DNA from: Stagnimonas sp965279705 | GTDB taxonomy: Bacteria; Pseudomonadota; Gammaproteobacteria; Nevskiales; Nevskiaceae | Length of the DNA stretch: 64,000 nucleotides | Assembly (NCBI GenBank): GCA_965279705.1 | Contig: OZ257257.1 | Coordinates: 2,852,001 to 2,916,000 of the forward strand | Direction of reading: 5' to 3' | Shown: positions 7,327 to 15,698 of the stretch, in pieces | Numbering within the stretch: position 1 is the stretch's first letter | Layout: each line of letters opens with the position of its first letter | Translations under genes and position numbers: made by a program | The notes under the pieces: model-generated | The model's input: the letters and a program-made list of their open reading frames with translations, nothing else | Told to the model about the DNA's origin: nothing | Databases searched by the model: none

Positions 7327-8370
7327 ATGAACGGCGACTTCAATACCCACCAGAGTATTCAGGACTATTACGGCCAGGTGCTCAAGTCTTCTGCCGACTT
7401 GCAGACCAGCGCGTGCTGCCTCATCGAATCGCCGCCCGCGCATGTGCTCGCGGCGCTGAAGAACGTGCACCCGGAAGTGAAAGATCGCTTCTACGGCTGC
7501 GGCTCGCCAATACCACCTGCGCTCGAAGGCATGACGGTGCTCGATCTCGGCAGCGGTAGCGGCCGCGATTGCTACGTGCTGGCGCAGCTTGTGGGCGCAA
7601 CGGGCAAGGTGATTGGTCTCGACATGACGGACGAGCAGCTTGCTGTCGCCCGCAAGACCCAGGCCTGGCACGCCGAGAAGTTCGGCTACGCCAACACCGA
7701 CTTCAAACAGGGTTACATCGAAGACCTCGCCACGGCGGGTATCGCCGATGCGAGTGTCGATCTCGTCATCAGCAACTGCGTGCTCAACCTCTCGCCTGAC
7801 AAGCCGCGCGTGTTCGCCGAAATCTTTCGCGTGCTCAAGCCCGGCGGCGAGCTGTATTTCAGCGATGTGTTCAGCGACCGCCGCGTGCCCAAGGCGCTGG
7901 CCGAAGACCCGGTGATGCTGGGCGAGTGCCTGGGAGGTGCGATGTATGGCGAGGACTTTCGCCGCATGATGGCCGTGGTCGGCTGCAATGACGCGCGCAT
8001 GGTGTCCAGTGGCCCGCTGGCGGTGCACAACCCCGCGCTCGAAGCCAGGGCCGGCAACATCCAGTTCTTGAGCAACACCGTGCGCGCCTTCAAGTTGGCA
8101 CTCGAAGACCGCTGCGAGGACTACGGCCAGGTCGCGACCTATCTCGGCACGCTGGCGGAATCACCGCACTTCTTCGACCTCGACGACCATCACCACTTCA
8201 TCGCGTACAAGCCCATGCTGGTCTGTGGCAACACCGCCGACATGCTGGGCAGCACGCGCTACGCCAAGCACTTCAAGATCATGGGCGACAAGACCACCCA
8301 CTTTGGCTTGTTCGACTGCGGGCCGCTGCCAGCCATGACCACCGTCACCAGCGGCGCGGCCTGCTGCTGA
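7327..8370 (+). CDS. arsM: ArsM-like arsenite S-adenosylmethionine methyltransferase
   Basis: A 347-residue methyltransferase from the ATG at 7327; an in-frame ATG at 7276 would add 17 residues and neither start has a strong ribosome site. After YYGQVLKSSADLQTSACC come the SAM motif VLDLGSGSGRDCYVLA, SNCVLNLSPDKPRVFAEIFRVLKPGGEL, and GECLGGAMY. Cys58 (YGCG), Cys151 and Cys201 sit where ArsM enzymes place their three arsenite-binding cysteines; a terminal Cys-Cys pair is also present. ArsM converts As(III) to methylated species. The TGA overlaps the ArsS start (TGATG), the arrangement expected for arsenosugar synthesis. Confidence 0.93.
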   Translation: MNGDFNTHQSIQDYYGQVLKSSADLQTSACCLIESPPAHVLAALKNVHPEVKDRFYGCGSPIPPALEGMTVLDLGSGSGRDCYVLAQLVGATGKVIGLDMTDEQLAVARKTQAWHAEKFGYANTDFKQGYIEDLATAGIADASVDLVISNCVLNLSPDKPRVFAEIFRVLKPGGELYFSDVFSDRRVPKALAEDPVMLGECLGGAMYGEDFRRMMAVVGCNDARMVSSGPLAVHNPALEARAGNIQFLSNTVRAFKLALEDRCEDYGQVATYLGTLAESPHFFDLDDHHHFIAYKPMLVCGNTADMLGSTRYAKHFKIMGDKTTHFGLFDCGPLPAMTTVTSGAACC

Positions 8371-9392
8371 TGGATGAGGTGCTGCCCCTTTCGGCGCTGA
8401 GCGATGACCCGCGCTATGACTTCGGCGCGCTGCTGGAAGCGCGCGGCATCGCGCTGCCGCCACTGAGTATCGAAACACTTCAAATCAACCTCACCAAGCT
8501 CTGCAACCAAGCCTGCCGCCACTGCCATGTGGATAGCTCGCCCGCGCGCACCGAGGCGCTGTCACACGAGGGTGTCGAGCGCTGCCTCGCCATCCTCGAA
8601 GCCCATCCCCAGATCAGCAAACTGGACTTGACTGGCGGCGCGCCGGAGCTGCATCCGGACTTCGACTGGCTGGTGGCAGAGGCCGTAAAGCTCGGCAAGC
8701 ACGTGATGGTGCGCCACAACCTCACGGTGCAGGCCGACGGCAATCCGCAGACCGGCGAGAGCAAGGCGCACCTGCCCGAGTTCTTCGCGGCGCACCGCAT
8801 CGAGGTGATCTCCTCCCTGCCCTACTACCAAGAGTTTTTCACCGACAGCCAGCGCGGCAAGGGCGTGTTCGGCAAGAGCATCAGCGCCATGCAGCGGCTC
8901 AATGCCGTGGGCTATGGCGTCGAGGGCACGGGCCTGATCTTCAACCTCGTCTACAACCCCGTTGGCCCCTACCTGCCGGCGGCGCAAGCGCAGCTCGAAG
9001 CCGACTACAAGCGCGAACTGAAAGATAAGTTTGGTCTCGTCTTCAACAACCTGTTCACCATCACCAACATGCCCATCCACCGCTTTGCCCTGCACCTGAA
9101 AAAGAGCGGGCAATACGAAAGCTACATGGAGAAATTGCTGGCGGCCTTTAACCCCGGCGCCGCTTCGGGCGTGATGTGCCGCAGCCTCATCAGTGTCGAT
9201 TGGCAGGGCCATATCTCGGACTGCGATTTCAACCAGCAGCTTGATCTGCTGGCGCATGATGCCGATGGCAAGAAGCTATCGATCTTCGACTTCGATTTTC
9301 AACGCACGCTAGCGCGCAGCATTCAATTCGCACCGCATTGCCTTGGCTGCACGGCAGGTTCTGGGTCGAGCTGCGGTGGCGCGACGGCTTAG
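8370..9392 (+). CDS. arsS: Radical SAM/Cys-rich protein ArsS (arsenosugar biosynthesis)
   Basis: A 340-residue radical SAM enzyme. The cluster motif CNQACRHC (Cys45, 49, 52) is followed by LDLTGGAPELHPDF, a typical second motif. The C-terminal half has GLIFNLVYNPVGPYLP, NNLFTITNMPIHRF and a Cys-rich end CLGCTAGSGSSCGG, the signature of ArsS-type proteins. Known ArsS enzymes with ArsM make dimethylarsenoriboside precursors by 5'-deoxyadenosyl transfer to arsenic. Its coupling to the ArsM-like gene supports that role here. Length and motif spacing are normal for the family. Confidence 0.93.
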   Translation: MDEVLPLSALSDDPRYDFGALLEARGIALPPLSIETLQINLTKLCNQACRHCHVDSSPARTEALSHEGVERCLAILEAHPQISKLDLTGGAPELHPDFDWLVAEAVKLGKHVMVRHNLTVQADGNPQTGESKAHLPEFFAAHRIEVISSLPYYQEFFTDSQRGKGVFGKSISAMQRLNAVGYGVEGTGLIFNLVYNPVGPYLPAAQAQLEADYKRELKDKFGLVFNNLFTITNMPIHRFALHLKKSGQYESYMEKLLAAFNPGAASGVMCRSLISVDWQGHISDCDFNQQLDLLAHDADGKKLSIFDFDFQRTLARSIQFAPHCLGCTAGSGSSCGGATA

Positions 9393-9395
9393 ACC

Positions 9396-10766
9396 CTAAA
9401 CGCTGTCGTCGTCGGCGATAGGCAAGGCTCCCAGCACACGCGCAGCCTCATTGGCTGGTAGCGACTCCACCACGCGCAGCTGCTTTTGTATTGCACGTGA
9501 GCGCACGCCCGTCTGCTCAATCTGCTTCTGCGCCTGTTCGAGCTTTTCGCCGACCTTGTCGAGCACTTCACCGAACTTGCCGAATTCGGTTTTTACCGCA
9601 CCCAAAACTTGCCAGACCTCGCTGCTGCGCTGCTCGATGGCGAGCGTCTTGAAGCCCATCTGCAAGCTGTTGAGCAGGGCCGTGAGCGTGGTGGGGCCAG
9701 CAATGGTAATGCGGTAGTCGCGCTGCAAGGTGTCGGCGAGGCCGGGGCGGCGCAGCACTTCGGCATACAGACCTTCGGTCGGTAAAAACATCAGGCCGAA
9801 ATCCGTGGTGTGTGGCGGCTCGACGTATTTGTCGCGGATAGATTTTGCCTGCGTCTTCACCGCCGCTTCGAGTGCGCGGCCTGCGACTTCTATCGCGGCG
9901 ATATCACCCCGCTCGCTGGCGTCAATGAGGCGCTCGTAGTCCTCGCGAGGAAACTTGGCATCCAGCGGCAGCCACACTGGCACGCCGTCGGCGGCGCGGC
10001 CCGGTAGCCGGATGGCGAAGTCCACGCGCTCATTGCTGCCCGGACGCGTGCTGACACTGCGCGCGAACTGCTCGGCGGTGAGGGTTTGCTCCAGCAAGGT
10101 TTCGAGCTGTACTTCGCCCCAGCCGCCACGGGTCTTGACGTTGGTGAGCACCCGCTTCAGATCACCCACGCCGGTGGCGAGTGTGGCCATCTCGCCCAGA
10201 CCGCGATGCACTTGCTCCAAGCGCTCACTCACCTGCTTGAAGCTCTCGCCGAGACGGGCCTCCAGGGTGGCATGCAGCTTTTCATCGACGGTCTTTCGCA
10301 TCTCGTCGAGTTTGGCTTCGTTGCCAGCTTGCAGCGCCGCCAAGCGCGTATCGACCGCCGTGCGCAGCTCGGTGAAATGCTGGGTGAGGGCGCTGCGCAG
10401 CGACTCCGCACGCACATCCGCCTGCGCCAATTGCTGACCGAAAGCCTTGAAGGAATCACCGAGCAGTTGCGCCATACCGGCGCTCTGGGTGGCCACGCCC
10501 TGCTGCGTCTGTGCCAGCGCACCACCGAACTCCTGCCGCTGCTGAGAGAGCGCAGCCAGCAGCGCCTCGCGCACGCGCGCCAGTTCGGCAGGTGTGGCTT
10601 GCGCGAGGCTGCCGAGCTGCTGGTCCAGTCGTGCAAATGCGTTGGCGTTGCCGGCTTGTGTCGCGGCAGATTCAGCCGCATGCCCGCGCAGCAGCAACCA
10701 GACGAGCAGCGCGCCCAGAAACACGCCGCTCAAGGTAGCGGCAATGATCAAAAGTGATGGGTTCAT
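9396..10766 (-). CDS. rmuC: DNA recombination protein RmuC
   Basis: A 456-residue protein with one N-terminal TM helix (about 5-25), a long Ala/Gln/Glu-rich coiled-coil (about 30-195), and the conserved RmuC domain: TRGGWGEVQLETLLEQTL, DFAIRLPG, WLPLDAKFP, then KYVEPPHTTDFGLMFLPTEGLYAEV and ITIAGPTTLTALLNSLQMGF. RmuC limits inversions at short inverted repeats and has a restriction-endonuclease-like core. It ends 4 bp from the convergent arsS stop and appears to be a single-gene unit. Confidence 0.95.
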   Translation of the reverse strand: MNPSLLIIAATLSGVFLGALLVWLLLRGHAAESAATQAGNANAFARLDQQLGSLAQATPAELARVREALLAALSQQRQEFGGALAQTQQGVATQSAGMAQLLGDSFKAFGQQLAQADVRAESLRSALTQHFTELRTAVDTRLAALQAGNEAKLDEMRKTVDEKLHATLEARLGESFKQVSERLEQVHRGLGEMATLATGVGDLKRVLTNVKTRGGWGEVQLETLLEQTLTAEQFARSVSTRPGSNERVDFAIRLPGRAADGVPVWLPLDAKFPREDYERLIDASERGDIAAIEVAGRALEAAVKTQAKSIRDKYVEPPHTTDFGLMFLPTEGLYAEVLRRPGLADTLQRDYRITIAGPTTLTALLNSLQMGFKTLAIEQRSSEVWQVLGAVKTEFGKFGEVLDKVGEKLEQAQKQIEQTGVRSRAIQKQLRVVESLPANEAARVLGALPIADDDSV

Positions 10767-10800
10767 GCGGGCATTATCACCCGCAAGGTCGCTGCTGCTG

Positions 10801-11376
10801 TCAGCGCGAAGCCTGCGCGGCGATCTTGGCTTTTTTGCGGGCGAAGGCTTTCAGAAACTCCATCTGATCCGCAAGAATCTTGCGGTTTTGCAGGATCAGA
10901 TACTCCGCCAGGTTGGGCGTGTAGGGCACGGCCAGCAGTTTCATGCCGGCTTCTTCAGGCGTGCGGGCGTCTTTGGCTTGGTTGCACTCGCGGCAGGCGG
11001 TCACACAATTCAGCCAGGTGGTTTCGCCACCACGCGAGGCGGGCATGACGTGATCGCGCGTGAGCTGCGTGGGGTTGTATTGCTCGCCGCAATAAAGACA
11101 GAGATTGTGGTCGCGCTGGAACAAGGTGCGGTTGGTGAGCATCGGCACGCCATGCGTGTAGCGCCGGCTGCGGTCCGCCACCGCGATGATCGAACCGATC
11201 TCGAAATGGGAACGTTCGCCAGTGCGGGCATTGATGCCACCGGTGATGGCGAAGCGCTCTTCACCAGCCTCCCAGCAGACGCGCTTGCGGGCGTAGAGAG
11301 TGACCGCCGTCTGCCAGTGAATCCAACCGACTGGCAGGCCGCCTGCATCGAGCTTCAGGATCACGGGAGTGGACAT
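10801..11376 (-). CDS. HNH endonuclease family protein
   Basis: A 191-residue protein. The HNH core is clear: CLYCGEQYNPTQLTRDHVMPASRGG, then WLNCVTACRECNQAK. The two CxxC pairs would bind zinc, and DH plus N form the metal-dependent nuclease site. The N-terminal 80 residues (LPVGWIHWQTAVTLYARKRV, IGSIIAVADRSRR) match the common proteobacterial 5-methylcytosine-restriction-like HNH proteins found as solitary housekeeping genes. No methylase or phage gene is adjacent, so I do not call a restriction system. Confidence 0.9.
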   Translation of the reverse strand: MSTPVILKLDAGGLPVGWIHWQTAVTLYARKRVCWEAGEERFAITGGINARTGERSHFEIGSIIAVADRSRRYTHGVPMLTNRTLFQRDHNLCLYCGEQYNPTQLTRDHVMPASRGGETTWLNCVTACRECNQAKDARTPEEAGMKLLAVPYTPNLAEYLILQNRKILADQMEFLKAFARKKAKIAAQASR

Positions 11377-11534
11377 GTCTGAAATCTAAGCAATTCAGAC
11401 ACTTTGCGCCAGCCTTTTGAGTAAGGCATCACGAGATCGTCATTTGCGCGCTGGCACTCGCTGGGCGGTTTTCTCTAAGACCTGTGAGGTTTTTATCACT
11501 GCCCGCTGGTGTGGTTGCGGAACACGCTGTTGGC

Positions 11535-11978
11535 ATGTTCAAAACCACCCGACTTCATGCTTTTGTTGCCACTGCGCTGCTGCTGCTGCTGGGTTTGTGC
11601 GCCACCACCAACGCTCGCGCGGCCACAGCTGCCGAACCTTTGAAAGTGCTGGTGTTCTGGGGCAGCTTTTGCAGTAACTGTCCGGCCGTGATGCGCCAGA
11701 TGGACGCGCTGCGCGAACAGTACGCGGGCCGCAACGTGCAGTTTGTGGCCGTGAGCCTGGAAGGCGAAGAAGCGCCCCAGCAATACCTGGCGCGCAAGGG
11801 CTATGGGTTTGAGATGAAAGCCGATGGCGATGCGCTGCTTGCCCGCTATCAAGCTGTTGGCGTGCCTTGGGTGGTGCTGACGGATGCGGCTGGCAATGCG
11901 ATTGCCAATCCCTCACGCGGCAGTTCACCGCGTGAGGTGGCTGACAAACTCAAACTCGAGCTCGATCTGCGCACGTAA
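11535..11978 (+). CDS. Secreted TlpA-like thioredoxin-fold protein
   Basis: A 147-residue protein with a signal peptide (FVATALLLLLGLCATTNARAA) and a thioredoxin fold: VLVFWGSFCSNCPAVMRQMDALREQY with the redox pair Cys46-Cys49, VQFVAVSLEGEE, and the cis-Pro region AVGVPWVVLTDAAGN. I prefer this ATG over 11484 because it begins exactly at a signal peptide. It likely works in the periplasm as a disulfide reductase for cytochrome maturation or a similar client. No client gene is adjacent. Confidence 0.85.
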   Translation: MFKTTRLHAFVATALLLLLGLCATTNARAATAAEPLKVLVFWGSFCSNCPAVMRQMDALREQYAGRNVQFVAVSLEGEEAPQQYLARKGYGFEMKADGDALLARYQAVGVPWVVLTDAAGNAIANPSRGSSPREVADKLKLELDLRT

Positions 11979-12011
11979 CTCTAGCTGCGGCATACACCGC
12001 AGAGCTGCGCG

Positions 12012-13541
12012 TTAGAACTTGGCTGTCAGACGGAAGAAGAAATCCGCGCGCGCATCGTCACGCACCTGCTTGGAGACGCCGGAGTGTTGAATGGGCAATG
12101 CAGCCGTCACCGCGGTTTCAATGAAGGGACCAATGCCCACCACCAGCTCCGCGCCGACATCTGAAAGCGATTGCACGTCATCCGATACACCGGCGACCGG
12201 CTTGGCAAACTCAGCTGCTGCAAACTCGACAAACGCACGCGGCTTCACGCTGATGATCGAATAGGTATAAGGCGTGTATTCGCCCACCATGCGCACCAGT
12301 ACGCCGCGGTCGCCAAGGGCCACACCGGGCACATAAGCGTGCAGGTTGCCAATGCCGCCCACGATCCACTGCTGTTGCTCGGGCACGATGACATCCGCGT
12401 ACTGCATCGACACCTGCAATTCACCCGTCAGTGCCGAGCCCTGTGACCGCAGCGAATAGGCCGGCCGCACCAGCCAGTAATCGAGATCCGCTAGCGTCAG
12501 CGACGACCCGGCCGCACCCAAGCCCTTACGCGCGCTAACCGTGGCCTGGCTGAGCCAGCTCTGCGACAGCAGCCTGAAACTCGTGCTCCACGCCGCACCG
12601 GCTTCGAGCGAGGCATAGGCCTCCTTTTGGAGTTTTTGTCCGGTGCTGTCCAGCTCAAGGCCTTTGTAGATGTAGTCCACCTTGCCCTGCACCGTCACGC
12701 GCTGGGTGGCAGAGGAGGCGACGATGCCGGTGTAGCCCGCATCGACGGTCCACAGCTCGCCATTGAATGCCGTGTTCTGCACCTGCTGGCGGTAGTCGAC
12801 GTAACGACCCGACAAGCCAAACAGGCCGATTGGCGTTACCCGCGACCACCCCAGCTGGGTTTCGTGATAGTCGCTGCCGGGCTCGACGTCATCCAGATTC
12901 AATACGCTGGCCGCAGTGCGTGCCAGGACCGAAAACTCGTCACCCGACGAGCTGCCGCGACGGGCATCGAGATCAAGAAACTCGCGCCCTGTGAAGCGGT
13001 TGCCGACATTGCTGAGATTGACGCGCACACTGCCAGGGCTCACCAGATCAGGGCTGGGCTTGAGTGTCAGGTCGTAGGCATTGCCTTCGGCAGCGGTGAA
13101 CATCGGCGTGTAGCCCTCGCCCATGCGGCTGGCATGAATGCCGGCGAGCAGGCGTTTCTTCTCGAAATCGCCGATCGTCAGCGGGTCTTCTTTTTCAAGC
13201 GGCGCAAAGTAGGGCATGAGCTGCGTCGGGGCGCTGATGCTGCTGATGGTGCCGGCATAGATGCTGACGAAAATATCGTTGTCGCTGCGCACGTATAGGG
13301 TCTTGGGTGCCAATACCCCGTTGCGCTGTGCGGCTACGGTCAATGCGCGGATGGCATTGGAGAGGTCATCGAACCCTGCGGTCGCGGCGGTGATGTCCGC
13401 CTCATCCAGTACGCCCGGCGCATGGACATGCATCGTGTAACCCGCAATCTGCAAGGAAACCGCACCTTGATTCGCGTCTGCTTGCAGGGTGGCGAGTTCG
13501 CCTTGGGTAGGTGCGGGGGGAGGTGGAAAGTCGATTGACAT
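12012..13541 (-). CDS. TpsB/FhaC-like outer-membrane protein without a visible signal peptide
   Basis: A 509-residue protein that I place in the ShlB/FhaC/HecB (TpsB) transporter family. The N-terminus is Pro-rich (DFPPPPAPTQGE), followed by a POTRA-like region (residues about 28-150), then barrel strands such as VRVNLSNVGNRFTGREFLDL and LGWSRVTPIGLFGLSGRYVDY. The conserved inner-pore motif appears as WIVGGIGNLHAYVPGVALGDRG, and the chain ends in Phe (FFFRLTAKF). AAGGGA precedes the ATG, yet no hydrophobic leader is present, which is odd for an outer-membrane protein. The next gene upstream encodes a secreted repeat protein. Confidence 0.72.
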   Translation of the reverse strand: MSIDFPPPPAPTQGELATLQADANQGAVSLQIAGYTMHVHAPGVLDEADITAATAGFDDLSNAIRALTVAAQRNGVLAPKTLYVRSDNDIFVSIYAGTISSISAPTQLMPYFAPLEKEDPLTIGDFEKKRLLAGIHASRMGEGYTPMFTAAEGNAYDLTLKPSPDLVSPGSVRVNLSNVGNRFTGREFLDLDARRGSSSGDEFSVLARTAASVLNLDDVEPGSDYHETQLGWSRVTPIGLFGLSGRYVDYRQQVQNTAFNGELWTVDAGYTGIVASSATQRVTVQGKVDYIYKGLELDSTGQKLQKEAYASLEAGAAWSTSFRLLSQSWLSQATVSARKGLGAAGSSLTLADLDYWLVRPAYSLRSQGSALTGELQVSMQYADVIVPEQQQWIVGGIGNLHAYVPGVALGDRGVLVRMVGEYTPYTYSIISVKPRAFVEFAAAEFAKPVAGVSDDVQSLSDVGAELVVGIGPFIETAVTAALPIQHSGVSKQVRDDARADFFFRLTAKF

Positions 13542-13599
13542 GGAATCCCTTTATCAAGATGTTTTTATTAGTACGCCACAAAGATACCTGCGGCGCTCA

Positions 13600-13627
13600 A
13601 AAAAAACCGGACACGCAGGTCCGGTTT
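13600..13627 (-). terminator. Rho-independent terminator after the repeat-protein gene
   Basis: Stem AAACCGGAC/GTCCGGTTT (13604-13627) with a 6-nt loop, followed on the minus strand by a T-run. It separates the repeat-protein gene from the TpsB-like gene, so co-transcription would need read-through. Confidence 0.85.
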
Positions 13628-13674
13628 GGGTCTTCAAAGCACTAGGCAGATCGCGTAATTCCGTGGTTTGACGA

Positions 13675-15021
13675 TCAGCCCTTGCGCGCCACTTTGGGGT
13701 CGCACTGTTCAGCACGGATCAAACGGCCGCCAGCATCCTTGTAACCGAGCTTGCAGACATCCTGCGCGCGCGCCGACTTGGCAACGCTGCTATCGCCGCC
13801 GTTGTAGACGAAAGCGCTACCCGCGCCGCTGCCGCCTGCTGCGGCACCATTGCCCAGACTGCCATCGGTGCCTGTGCCTGGAGTGCCTGCCCCCCCACCA
13901 TTACCAGCGGTGGCACCGGCAAGGTTGCCGCCTAATGAACCACCAGTTCCAGAGCCAACACCCGAGAGCGCCGCCACGCCGGCCATCGCCGACTGGCCAC
14001 TCTTATCGCCGCTCAGCACGCCAGCGCCGAGCATGCCCCCAGTGCCAGAACTACTACCCGTAAGCACGCCCGCACCAATCGCGCTACCAGCACCACTGTG
14101 ATCGCCTGAAAGCACGGCAATACCCGCACCGTTGCTCGACACACCACTGCCGTTGCCGCTCAACACATCAACCCCGAGCGCACCCGTGCCGCTACCACTC
14201 TGGTTCAGCAGCCCAACACCAATGAGCTGTGCATTGGCCGCATTGTTGCCGGAGAGTGCTGCAACGCCCACCAACCCCCCGTTACCCGCGTTATCACCCG
14301 CCAGCAGCCCAACATTGAGCAGTGGATTGCTGCTGGTCACTGGCTGGCCACCCGCAATAGCCAAGCCGCCTTGATCCAGACCCGGTAGCGCGCCTCGCGC
14401 CTGACTGGCCAAGCTGCCGATCGTCACCACCCGAGCCCCGGCATAGGAAACACCCAGCGCTTCACCCCGATTGAGCAGACCGACGCCCAAGCCCTCGCTG
14501 GAATTACCGCTGTTACTACCCGATAACGCAGCCACACCCAAAAGCCGACCGCTGCCGGTGTTATCGCGATTGAGCAGGCCCAGACCCACCAACCCACCAT
14601 GCGCCACGTTGCTGCCTGACAGCACGGCAACGCCCGCTAAACCGTCGAGGTTCGAATTACCCACACCGTCGCCGCCTAGCACTGCCACATCAATTGGCTG
14701 TGCGGTGCCGCGGGGCAAGCCCAACAGAGGCGTGACCAGCGTGTTGTTGAGCTGGTTACCGATCAAAGAAGATGTGGCGTTGTTGCCGCCCAAACCCAGT
14801 ATCTGATTGATACCGGAGCCGTTAGCACCGTTCTCCAACACAGAAATGTCTACTGGCAGCGGTGCAGTAGTGGTGAGTGGTGCGGGGAAGGCAGCAAAAA
14901 TCGGAGCCGTAATGGCGGCAATAGGCCCACCGGGCGTAAGAATTGGCAGCGTCAGAACCTGCGCAGTGGCAGGCAACGTAAAGGCCGAAAGCAGTGCAAG
15001 TGCAAAAGTGGACTGGCGCAT
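13675..15021 (-). CDS. Secreted protein of ~16-residue Gly/Ala/Leu repeats
   Basis: A 448-residue protein with a signal peptide (residues 1-20, LALLSAFTLPATA). Residues about 58-365 are tandem units of consensus G-V/L-A/G-x-L-S/N-G-x-N/x-S-G-x-G-G-L-x, period 16 with occasional 15 or 17. Starts at Gly130, 146, 162, 179, 236, 252, 268, 283, 300, 316, 332 and 348 are easy to see. The period and small-residue turns suggest a solenoid or beta-roll. The C-terminal 40 residues are different and hold two cysteines (Cys423, Cys440). No enzyme motif is present. A surface or matrix role, perhaps exported by the TpsB-like neighbour, is inference. Confidence 0.8.
   Translation of the reverse strand: MRQSTFALALLSAFTLPATAQVLTLPILTPGGPIAAITAPIFAAFPAPLTTTAPLPVDISVLENGANGSGINQILGLGGNNATSSLIGNQLNNTLVTPLLGLPRGTAQPIDVAVLGGDGVGNSNLDGLAGVAVLSGSNVAHGGLVGLGLLNRDNTGSGRLLGVAALSGSNSGNSSEGLGVGLLNRGEALGVSYAGARVVTIGSLASQARGALPGLDQGGLAIAGGQPVTSSNPLLNVGLLAGDNAGNGGLVGVAALSGNNAANAQLIGVGLLNQSGSGTGALGVDVLSGNGSGVSSNGAGIAVLSGDHSGAGSAIGAGVLTGSSSGTGGMLGAGVLSGDKSGQSAMAGVAALSGVGSGTGGSLGGNLAGATAGNGGGAGTPGTGTDGSLGNGAAAGGSGAGSAFVYNGGDSSVAKSARAQDVCKLGYKDAGGRLIRAEQCDPKVARKG
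13927..14850 (-). repeat. Coding tandem repeat, 48-bp period
   Basis: DNA-level counterpart of the 16-residue protein repeat. Copies have diverged at the nucleotide level, so selection on protein shape rather than recent duplication best explains them. Confidence 0.75.
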
Positions 15022-15258
15022 GGTAGTTCTCTCTATAGTTTTAGCCGCATACCCTGATGTAGCGGTATTGGCAACTTATTACCGAGAGTTAAAACAACCC
15101 ATAGTATTGATTACTACTATGAATCGGAGACGCTACAAGGCGTGATCAAGCGCACAGTCTGCTGACTTGTGCAGGGGAAAAACTCGATGCGGAAATGGTT
15201 GAGCACAAAAAAGCCCCTTTCGGGGCGGTTTCGTCAACACTAGCAACAAGTTACGACA
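15022..15258. other. AT-richer intergenic region with inverted repeat and a terminator
   Basis: This stretch is clearly less GC-rich than its surroundings. It contains an inverted repeat CATAGTA-N8-TACTATG at 15100-15121, about 80 bp upstream of the repeat-protein start, a plausible operator. It also holds the tRNA-Phe terminator at 15207-15226. I see no gene in it. Confidence 0.55.
15207..15226 (-). terminator. Terminator after tRNA-Phe
   Basis: On the minus strand the hairpin GCCCC-GAAA-GGGGC is followed by six T, downstream of tRNA-Phe. Confidence 0.85.
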
Positions 15259-15334
15259 TGGTGGCCGAGGACGGAATCGAACCGCCGACACGGGGATTTT
15301 CAATCCCCTGCTCTACCGACTGAGCTACTCGGCC
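15259..15334 (-). tRNA. tRNA-Phe (anticodon GAA)
   Basis: The 76-nt reverse-strand sequence folds as a standard cloverleaf: acceptor GGCCGAG/CTCGGCC, D-arm with AGCTC and GAGC, anticodon stem-loop GGGGATTGAAAATCCCC with loop TTGAAAA, T-loop TTCGATT and an encoded ACCA end. All stems pair well. It lies just downstream of yggX on the same strand. Confidence 0.97.
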
Positions 15335-15425
15335 ATGCCAGAAGCTCGCTACCTGCTGTTGTTCCCCTAGATGTGGCTGATGCCGCATTTAGGGTCGCGC
15401 ATTAGAGCGGAGCGACCTCGCAGAG

Positions 15426-15698
15426 TCAACCCGCTGGCGGCACATATCCGGTGGGGGTGAGCTCGCCGCTGCCGAAGAAATAGGTTTCCAGCTCGGCCAT
15501 CAGCAGCGCGCGGGCTTTGGGGTCGGCGAGGATCAGGCGCTGTTCATTGATGAGCCGGGTCTGGTGTGCGAGCCATTCCTTCCACGCGGGCTTCGAGACG
15601 TTCTCGAAAATACGCTGGCCGAGCGCACCGGGCAGAGGCGGCCGGTCAAGGCCTTCTGCCTCTTGCCCCAGCTTGATGCAGTGGACGGTACGACTCAT
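15426..15698 (-). CDS. yggX: Probable Fe(2+)-trafficking protein YggX
   Basis: A 90-residue protein with the full YggX pattern: SRTVHCIKLGQEAEGLDRPPLPG (conserved Cys7), GQRIFENVSKPAWKEWLAHQTRLINE, and a C-terminal YFFGSG. It protects Fe-S clusters from oxidation and assists iron handling in the cytoplasm. The ATG overlaps the mutY stop by 4 nt. The mutY-yggX pair is typical of Gammaproteobacteria, where YggX helps keep the MutY 4Fe-4S cluster intact. Confidence 0.97.
   Translation of the reverse strand: MSRTVHCIKLGQEAEGLDRPPLPGALGQRIFENVSKPAWKEWLAHQTRLINEQRLILADPKARALLMAELETYFFGSGELTPTGYVPPAG

Noticed and set aside
10801..11376. The HNH protein as part of a restriction or phage defence system
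   Set aside because: There is no methyltransferase, helicase or phage gene near it; the neighbours are rmuC and a thioredoxin gene.
9396..11376. rmuC plus the HNH nuclease as a defence island
   Set aside because: They have ordinary composition and are common housekeeping genes; nothing supports co-function.
13927..14850. Possible CRISPR or satellite DNA because of regular ~48-bp spacing
   Set aside because: The period is a multiple of three, the frame is open throughout with a signal peptide, and the copies vary at the DNA level. It is a protein repeat, not identical repeats with unique spacers.
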